A DNA stretch of 13,613 nucleotides from an uncultured Prevotellaceae bacterium (lineage in GTDB: Bacteria > Bacteroidota > Bacteroidia > Bacteroidales > Bacteroidaceae). The stretch lies in NCBI GenBank assembly GCA_947306845.1, contig CAMZHP010000058.1, forward strand, positions 1 to 13,613. The letters are read 5' to 3'. How positions within the stretch are numbered: the stretch's first letter is position 1; every line of letters begins with the position of its first letter. Positions 8,807 to 13,613 of the stretch are shown in pieces. The translations under genes and the position numbers were made by a program. A model generated the notes under the pieces. That model made no database searches. It was given only the letters and a program-made list of their open reading frames with translations, and was not told the DNA's origin.

Positions 8807-10726
8807 TTACTCCACGGTCAATCGTCGGTTTTTGGGATATTTCACCTTATATTCCACCATCAGCTCCTTCTGTTCATTGGGCATGAGGTTGAGTTGCCAA
8901 GTGACGATGCCCTTCTCCTTATCCAGTTTTCCACCACTCAGTTCCTCTGTCGTTACAGTAATGCCAGAATTCTGTGATACGGGAATCTGGTCTTTGAGCG
9001 TCAGGGTAACCGCCTCATTGCGCGTGTTCTTCACCGTGATGCGCCAGGTCATGTTCTGCTCCTGAGAGGAAGCGAGCAGTTTCCGCGTTGACTTGTCAGC
9101 CACCTTGGTGCGCTGGATGCGGATGCTGTTGTCGCGTCCCAAGGAAAAATGTAGGGTATCATCGATCTCATTGGGATCAAGAATCGTCTTGCCCACGAAA
9201 GCATTGTCAAAATACACGTTGGCCTCACCTTCGAGTAGGTTGACCTTCTCCCACCCTGTGGCATCCGCCACGAGGAAAGCATCTTTGTCCGCTCTTGGGA
9301 TGCCCACATACTGGTAGTTGGCGGGCAATTCATAACGTGCCACCTCGGTGACCGTCACCTTGCCATTGGAGAGCAGAGTAAGAGGTTGTCGGATATCGAA
9401 CTCATAGCCAAACTGAGCCTTCTGTTCCTGCACATCCATCATCGCACTTTCCTCTAGCGCCTCCATCTCCCTCATCTCCTTGGCTTCTGCTGCTGCCATC
9501 GACATTCTCTCTTTTTTCTTTGATGAGTTGCTGACTTGCAAACCAGCGACTCTCCCCTGGAGGGCATCAGCTGTGGCATATCCCACCACCTCAACCTCAT
9601 TGAGAGAAGCGGCATCCTCTCTCATCCTGACATTCAGGGTCGGACCATTCGCACGCCGTGTCTGCTGTTCATAACCGACGAAGGAGAAGCGCAACTGCCT
9701 CTTGTCCTTTGGCAAGGTGATGGAGTAGTGTCCTTCAAAATCCGTCACTGTGCCCAGTTTTGTTCCCACCACCGTCACGGTAGCACCGATGAGCGGACTT
9801 CCCGATTCATCCGTCACCAGTCCCGACACGCCGCTCTCTTCATCACTTTGGTCATAGCGAGGCGCCTGGCGCCCATAGTCAAGCCAGTAAGTGCGTAGTT
9901 CAGGAGCCACATTCGAGCGATTGGGGTTAGCAGAGGAAAGCGTCACCATCACATTGTCCCATTTTTCCTTGGTGTTTTGGAAGACGTTGGCTTTGTAAGA
10001 GAGTTGCAAGGGATGAGAGATACCCTCCGACCTGACATCATAAGTAGGATACCATCCAGCATTTTTCACATAATAAGAAAGGTCGAACTCGGCACGGCAA
10101 GCCTGTGACACGCTTACCTTCACATCCATCTCTGTCACAGTCTCAAGACGTAAGTGCCCGATGGAGTCAGCTTTCTGCTCCAATTTTTGCTTTTCCTCCC
10201 TCACCTTTACTAGGTCTTCATCGATGGAGATGAGTTTCTTCTTCAGAGAGAGCAGTTCCTGGGAATAGTAGTTGTTGATTTCCTTGATGCCAGCGAGCGG
10301 TGTGACAGCTGTGCGGTTACCCACAGAGCAGTTGGTCTTCACCATCTCCAGCTGCGACTCCACCACCTCGCGCTGTGCCTTCAACTGGTTCTCCTGATCC
10401 TCGGCGGCTTTCACCTTCTGTCGGGCCTCTTTCAGTTGTCTCACCTGCTTCACGCTGTCGGGATGCGCCTTGCGGTAGTTCACACCAATGACGGTCAGTT
10501 TTCCCCTTGCTCTCATCTGCATGCTTTTCGTATCGGTATAAGGCGACAGGCCAGTGAACGTAATGACCTGTTCGCCCGCCGTAAGGTTGAGCGACTGTGT
10601 ACGTTCCACCTGCGCCCCGTTGGTAAACACAGTCACATGCTTGATGGGTGCCTCATGTTTATCAGCCGCCAGGATGTTCATTCCCACCATCAGGAATGCC
10701 ATCATCAAAAGGAATCTTGTTTTCAT
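8807..10726 (-). CDS. MuiA-like DUF4140/DUF4139 protein with inserted SusC-type domain
   Basis: A 639-aa exported protein. The start chosen is the ATG at 10726 (MKTRFLLMMAFL...ILAAD, signal peptide about 1-21). A TTG eight codons upstream (10750) sits at the predicted transcription start and is rejected. Order of parts: DUF4140 (about 25-90, begins KHVTVFTNGAQVER); a long charged coiled coil (about 92-190); the first part of DUF4139 (from about 205, with YYVKNAGWYPTYDVR); an inserted beta-sandwich (about 297-370, SGLVTDESGSPLIGATVTV) typical of CarboxypepD_reg-like domains; a segment resembling the SusC/RagA TonB-plug entrance (377-398, with VVGYATADALQGRVAGLQV); a short Met/Glu-rich helix; and the rest of DUF4139 (about 440-639). 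MuiA-type proteins are linked to mucoidy control in some bacteria, and their biochemical role is unknown. The domain insertion suggests an outer-membrane or TonB-related partner, which is inference. Confidence 0.88.
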   Translation of the reverse strand: MKTRFLLMMAFLMVGMNILAADKHEAPIKHVTVFTNGAQVERTQSLNLTAGEQVITFTGLSPYTDTKSMQMRARGKLTVIGVNYRKAHPDSVKQVRQLKEARQKVKAAEDQENQLKAQREVVESQLEMVKTNCSVGNRTAVTPLAGIKEINNYYSQELLSLKKKLISIDEDLVKVREEKQKLEQKADSIGHLRLETVTEMDVKVSVSQACRAEFDLSYYVKNAGWYPTYDVRSEGISHPLQLSYKANVFQNTKEKWDNVMVTLSSANPNRSNVAPELRTYWLDYGRQAPRYDQSDEESGVSGLVTDESGSPLIGATVTVVGTKLGTVTDFEGHYSITLPKDKRQLRFSFVGYEQQTRRANGPTLNVRMREDAASLNEVEVVGYATADALQGRVAGLQVSNSSKKKERMSMAAAEAKEMREMEALEESAMMDVQEQKAQFGYEFDIRQPLTLLSNGKVTVTEVARYELPANYQYVGIPRADKDAFLVADATGWEKVNLLEGEANVYFDNAFVGKTILDPNEIDDTLHFSLGRDNSIRIQRTKVADKSTRKLLASSQEQNMTWRITVKNTRNEAVTLTLKDQIPVSQNSGITVTTEELSGGKLDKEKGIVTWQLNLMPNEQKELMVEYKVKYPKNRRLTVE

Positions 10727-10754
10727 ATTCTTAGTCGTTTTTGAGTTCAATGCA

Positions 10755-10762
10755 CAAATATA
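10755..10762 (-). promoter_or_regulatory. Candidate -7 box of the MuiA-like gene
   Basis: On the minus strand TATATTTG fits TAnnTTTG, about 29 bp upstream of the ATG at 10726. The predicted start of transcription is near 10747, giving a leader of about 20 nt. A -33 TTTG at the normal distance is not seen. A TTTTG lies closer, about 11 bp upstream. The position argues against translation starting at the TTG at 10750. Confidence 0.55.
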
Positions 10763-10837
10763 TTGTTTTTACCCAAAACGCACGCCATCCGCCAACATTT
10801 TATGGGATTTATTGTGCTTCGTTAACGGAAAGAACGA

Positions 10838-11557
10838 CTACCGATAAAAAGTGACCCAATTGGTGCGATACTGAAAATCTGAGGCCTTTTTGCTTTCCGG
10901 GAAGATTTCGTGAGCGTTGCCTTTGGCATCCCGATACCAAGCGTAGTTCCATCCGGCTCCCATGTCAAGGTAGATGGCATTGGAGACTTTGCTCTCCATC
11001 AGGCAACGGATGAAAAACTCCAGCGTGACCACTTTGCGTGACTCAATCAGGCATAAGCGGCCATCCATCTCACATAAAGCACGGTAGCGAGTCCTGTTCT
11101 TGCGCATCCTCTCCCACATCGGGGTCTGTTTGCCATTGAGGATGAGGAGATACTGGCAGAATGCCATCTGGCAAGCAGGTTTTCCAGTAAGATATTTTTT
11201 CTTCTCCATGAACTCCCACTTATCCTGATACCACACAAAAGCCCCTGTGTTTGCCCGGCAGTTGTACCCTTGATACCATTTGCCGCCGCTCACATGGTTG
11301 TCAGCGACATTGGAATGTTTGAAAGAAGAGAGAAGTTGGCCAGTGAAAGCCGCCTCGCAGCAAAACTCCACCCTGGCATCACTGATGTCCGGCATTTTTC
11401 CCAATGCCAGGTCAATTGACTTGAAATTGGGATAATAGAACGTGAGATGCTCAGTCTGGACAATCTCGGTTCCCGACATTTGCAAACAGACCATCAGAGC
11501 CATCACGATGGTGATGGCTCTGGCTGATGGTTTCCTATCATACAAAAGATGAATCAT
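10838..11557 (-). CDS. Exported protein resembling the phosphodiester glycosidase (NAGPA/DUF2233) family
   Basis: A 239-aa protein starting at the ATG at 11557 (MIHLLYDRKP). A hydrophobic stretch (residues 13-28) acts as a signal or anchor. An upstream ATG at 11623 would overlap the GH97 gene and is less likely. The C-terminal part has a basic-strand pattern (RTRYRALCEMDGRLCLIES), a helix (VVTLEFFIRCLMES) and SNAIYLDMGAGWN (192-204). This follows the order of the phosphodiester glycosidase fold, where an NAI-LDGG-type motif closes the domain. Earlier landmarks are CCEAAFTG (66-73) and NTGAFVWY (103-110). The usual LDGGGS is changed to LDMGAG around Asp198, so catalytic ability is uncertain. 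It follows the GH97 gene by 37 bp on the same strand and is probably in its operon. Members of this family uncover sugar-phosphodiester caps (for example GlcNAc-phosphate), but no substrate can be named here. Assignment rests on motif order only. Confidence 0.6.
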   Translation of the reverse strand: MIHLLYDRKPSARAITIVMALMVCLQMSGTEIVQTEHLTFYYPNFKSIDLALGKMPDISDARVEFCCEAAFTGQLLSSFKHSNVADNHVSGGKWYQGYNCRANTGAFVWYQDKWEFMEKKKYLTGKPACQMAFCQYLLILNGKQTPMWERMRKNRTRYRALCEMDGRLCLIESRKVVTLEFFIRCLMESKVSNAIYLDMGAGWNYAWYRDAKGNAHEIFPESKKASDFQYRTNWVTFYR

Positions 11558-11594
11558 AGAAATGGTAGATAAAATGGATTTGGTGCGCCAGTCG

Positions 11595-13532
11595 CTACTG
11601 ATTGACGATGACGAGGCCGCCATTATTCGGGATGGTCACCTTCATCTGCTGCTTCTTGTTGATCTTGACCTGCTTCACGCTGCCGTTGAGCTGTGCGTCG
11701 TCGCTATAGACCTGAAGCGCCGAGCCTCCCTTGAACATCGGCAGGGTAATGGTGGCAGTGAGGGGTTGCTCCTGTGCATTGACACCCACCACAAACCATT
11801 TGTCAGCATGGCGGCGGGCGAGAATGACATACTTGCCCGGATAGCCGTCGATGAACTTCACCTCATCCCATGTCGTGGGCACCTTCTTCATGAAGTCAAT
11901 GGCCCATGCCGGAGCATCGTCGAGGTTGTTGGGAGCCAGGGCGAAATGCTGCACCGCACTCTGGAAGAGGACGGCCACTGCGAGAGCAAACACATCGCTG
12001 GTCATTCTCTTGCTGCCGCGTTTGTTGTCTGCGCCATAGAACTTATTCAGCGCCGAGCCACCGAAGTCCATTGAGCCCACCGTGTTGCGGATGAAGGGAT
12101 GGATGCAGGCATTGCGCGCCTCCTTGTTGCAGAAGTCTTGCGAGAAATGCAGGTTCTCGCTAGCTAGCACCGCCTCGCTGGCCGCATAGTTGGGATACAT
12201 CCTCTCCCACCCTCTTGGCAGCGTACAGCCATGGAAAATCACCAGCAGTCCGAAGTCATTGGCGTCAGTGAGGATATCCTCATACAGCTGCATCGTCTGC
12301 TGCTTGTCGCCGCCGAAGAAATCGACCTTGATGCCTCTGATACCTACGCTCTTCATCCATGCCATCTCACGGCGGCGCTCACCGGAGCGGTCCATCTTAC
12401 CGATGGGAGTCTGAGGAGCGTCGTTCCAATGACCATTGCTGTTGTACCACAGGAAAAGGCCCACGCCACGCTCACGGCCATAGGCAGCCAACTCCGCGAT
12501 GCGATCACGTCCGATGCGCTGATCCCAGAACGCGTCAATCAGCACGCTCTGATAACCCATGGCGGCAGAGAAGTCGATGTATCTGCGCTGCTCGTCGAAG
12601 TTGCAACTGTTGTCCATGCCGATGATCCAACTCCATGAACCCTTGCCGTAAGTGTATGTCTGAGAAGCCTCATATTTGGGCTGTACGAGGTCGAATGGCA
12701 CTGTGGTCTCCACGATATTGTGCAGCGACGGTCCGACGGTAATAGTGCGCCACGGAGTATATCCGGGCAGGGCGATGCCAGGAGTCACCGAACCCAGTCC
12801 ATTGTTCTCACCAGTCTGAGGGAAGCCGATATGATAAGAGCCGTCAGCCTCACCAATCAGTCGACTGGCACAATAGGCGCCATCCACGCCCGTCTCGCTC
12901 AGCAACACCCATCCACTTTCACCGACCTTGAACAGACAAGGGAAGGAGTAGCCTTCACCCCATCCGTTTTTTCCTGTCGGCACATCTGTGTCGTATGCCG
13001 TCTCATAACTTGGTGACGTGCGGGCAAAGCCACCCATGGGCTTCGACTGCGGGCAGAGGAAGGTGGTCGTTCCCTGCGGCATGACAAAGCCACTTGCCTC
13101 ACGCTCCACCACACACACACGGGTGTCGCGTCTGGGATGCACCTGATAGCGGTATGCCACATCGCGGTTGCTCACCCTGAAAATGATGTCGAGCACGTGC
13201 CTGCTGTCTTTCTCCAACTCAGCGATGGCCTCATTGGCCTCATAACTGACGCTGCTCTGCTTGATGTTGCGGAGTGAATAGCTGTCCTTCACTGGGTTCT
13301 GCTCCATTTTCGTCAGTTTCAGACCGGTGGTATAGTCTCCGATGTTGGCCACGATGCCGAGAGGTGACTCCGCCACCATCGTCGTTCCGTCATACGCCAC
13401 GCTGTAGCGCGGACTGCCATCCTTCACGTCAAAGGTCAGAGTAATGTGTCCGTCAGGACTTTTCACCACGTTGTCTGCCCATCCCACCGAACAGACGAGG
13501 GATGTCACCAAAAAGAGAATGATTTTTTTCAT
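11595..13532 (-). CDS. Secreted GH97 glycoside hydrolase, retaining-type (second copy)
   Basis: A 645-aa protein with a signal peptide (1-19, ends VGWA then DN), an N-terminal beta-sandwich (about 20-270), a (beta/alpha)8 barrel (about 285-540) and a C-terminal beta domain. Barrel landmarks are IKVDFFGGDKQ with Asp404, FHGCTLPRGWERMYPN (433-448), and SEAVLASEN with Glu453 and Glu459. The Asp404-Glu459 spacing is again 55, as reported for the retaining enzyme BtGH97b, so an alpha-galactosidase-like or beta-L-arabinopyranosidase activity is more likely than SusB-type alpha-glucosidase. It is clearly related to the GH97 at 71-1930 but far from identical, so the two are not a recent duplication. 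It has its own perfect promoter 29 bp upstream and is followed after 37 bp by the phosphodiester-glycosidase-like gene. The true substrate is unknown. Confidence 0.93.
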   Translation of the reverse strand: MKKIILFLVTSLVCSVGWADNVVKSPDGHITLTFDVKDGSPRYSVAYDGTTMVAESPLGIVANIGDYTTGLKLTKMEQNPVKDSYSLRNIKQSSVSYEANEAIAELEKDSRHVLDIIFRVSNRDVAYRYQVHPRRDTRVCVVEREASGFVMPQGTTTFLCPQSKPMGGFARTSPSYETAYDTDVPTGKNGWGEGYSFPCLFKVGESGWVLLSETGVDGAYCASRLIGEADGSYHIGFPQTGENNGLGSVTPGIALPGYTPWRTITVGPSLHNIVETTVPFDLVQPKYEASQTYTYGKGSWSWIIGMDNSCNFDEQRRYIDFSAAMGYQSVLIDAFWDQRIGRDRIAELAAYGRERGVGLFLWYNSNGHWNDAPQTPIGKMDRSGERRREMAWMKSVGIRGIKVDFFGGDKQQTMQLYEDILTDANDFGLLVIFHGCTLPRGWERMYPNYAASEAVLASENLHFSQDFCNKEARNACIHPFIRNTVGSMDFGGSALNKFYGADNKRGSKRMTSDVFALAVAVLFQSAVQHFALAPNNLDDAPAWAIDFMKKVPTTWDEVKFIDGYPGKYVILARRHADKWFVVGVNAQEQPLTATITLPMFKGGSALQVYSDDAQLNGSVKQVKINKKQQMKVTIPNNGGLVIVNQ

Positions 13533-13560
13533 AAGGAAGATAATTAGTCAGAATTTTTTG

Positions 13561-13591
13561 CAAAGTTACGATTAAGCGAGGGGAAAGCAAA
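13561..13591 (-). promoter_or_regulatory. Perfect Bacteroidota promoter of the second GH97 gene
   Basis: On the minus strand TTTG (13591-13588), a 19-bp spacer and TAACTTTG (13568-13561) match the consensus TTTG-N19-TAnnTTTG exactly. The predicted start of transcription is near 13553, giving a leader of about 20 nt before the ATG at 13532. It is the strongest promoter match in the window. Confidence 0.85.
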
Positions 13592-13613
13592 ATAAAACAC
13601 GAAGTTTTTATTT

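Noticed and set aside
10727..10750. TTG start of the MuiA-like gene
   Set aside because: The predicted -7 box at 10755-10762 puts transcription start around this codon, and an ATG 24 bases downstream begins a proper signal peptide.
11558..11623. Earlier ATG start of the phosphodiester-glycosidase-like gene at 11623
   Set aside because: It would overlap the end of GH97 by 29 bp and adds a Ser-rich segment without signal-peptide character; the ATG at 11557 is better.

Overview
The window looks like chromosomal DNA of a Bacteroidota bacterium close to Prevotella/Segatella. The evidence is several promoters of the phylum-specific type (TTTG, about 19-20 bp, TAnnTTTG), no purine-rich Shine-Dalgarno sequences ahead of the genes, and gene families typical of this group: two GH97 glycosidases, a GH10 xylanase-feruloyl esterase fusion like one described in Prevotella ruminicola, a CE6-type/CE1-type esterase fusion, and a small DUF4890/Spy-like secreted protein. 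All eight protein genes lie on the minus strand, and nearly all begin with export signals, so the window is mostly about the cell envelope and polysaccharide breakdown.

Right to left, in the direction of transcription: a perfect consensus promoter (13561-13591) drives a secreted GH97 enzyme (11595-13532). It is followed after 37 bp by a small exported protein (10838-11557) that resembles the phosphodiester glycosidase (NAGPA/DUF2233) family. Then, with its own promoter, comes a MuiA-like DUF4140/DUF4139 protein (8807-10726) into which a SusC-type carboxypeptidase-regulatory domain and a TonB-plug-like motif have been inserted. Next are the small Arg/Gly-rich Spy-like protein (8103-8654), a 72-bp array of 9-bp repeats (7923-7994), and a Tat-exported aldo/keto reductase with two 4Fe-4S motifs (6589-7890).

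The 444-bp gap 6145-6588 is the only non-coding stretch longer than 300 bp. It holds a complete plus-strand transcription unit without an ORF: consensus promoter, about 140 nt of structured RNA and an intrinsic terminator, with a second terminator-type hairpin behind it. The promoter region of the xylan esterase operon diverges from it.

The left part is a xylan deacylation and cleavage pair, the CE6/CE1-type double esterase (4207-6144) and the GH10-feruloyl esterase (2032-4197), 9 bp apart and probably co-transcribed. The two share a homologous C-terminal Ig-like plus esterase half. Together they would remove acetyl and feruloyl groups and cut the xylan backbone. A strong terminator follows, and then another GH97 gene (71-1930) whose start codon and stop codon both lie inside arrays of 7-bp repeats. 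No SusC/SusD transporter pair or sensor is present, so this is not a complete polysaccharide utilisation locus.

The most unusual items are the orphan plus-strand RNA, the SusC-like insertion in the DUF4139 protein, and the three short tandem-repeat arrays placed at gene boundaries.
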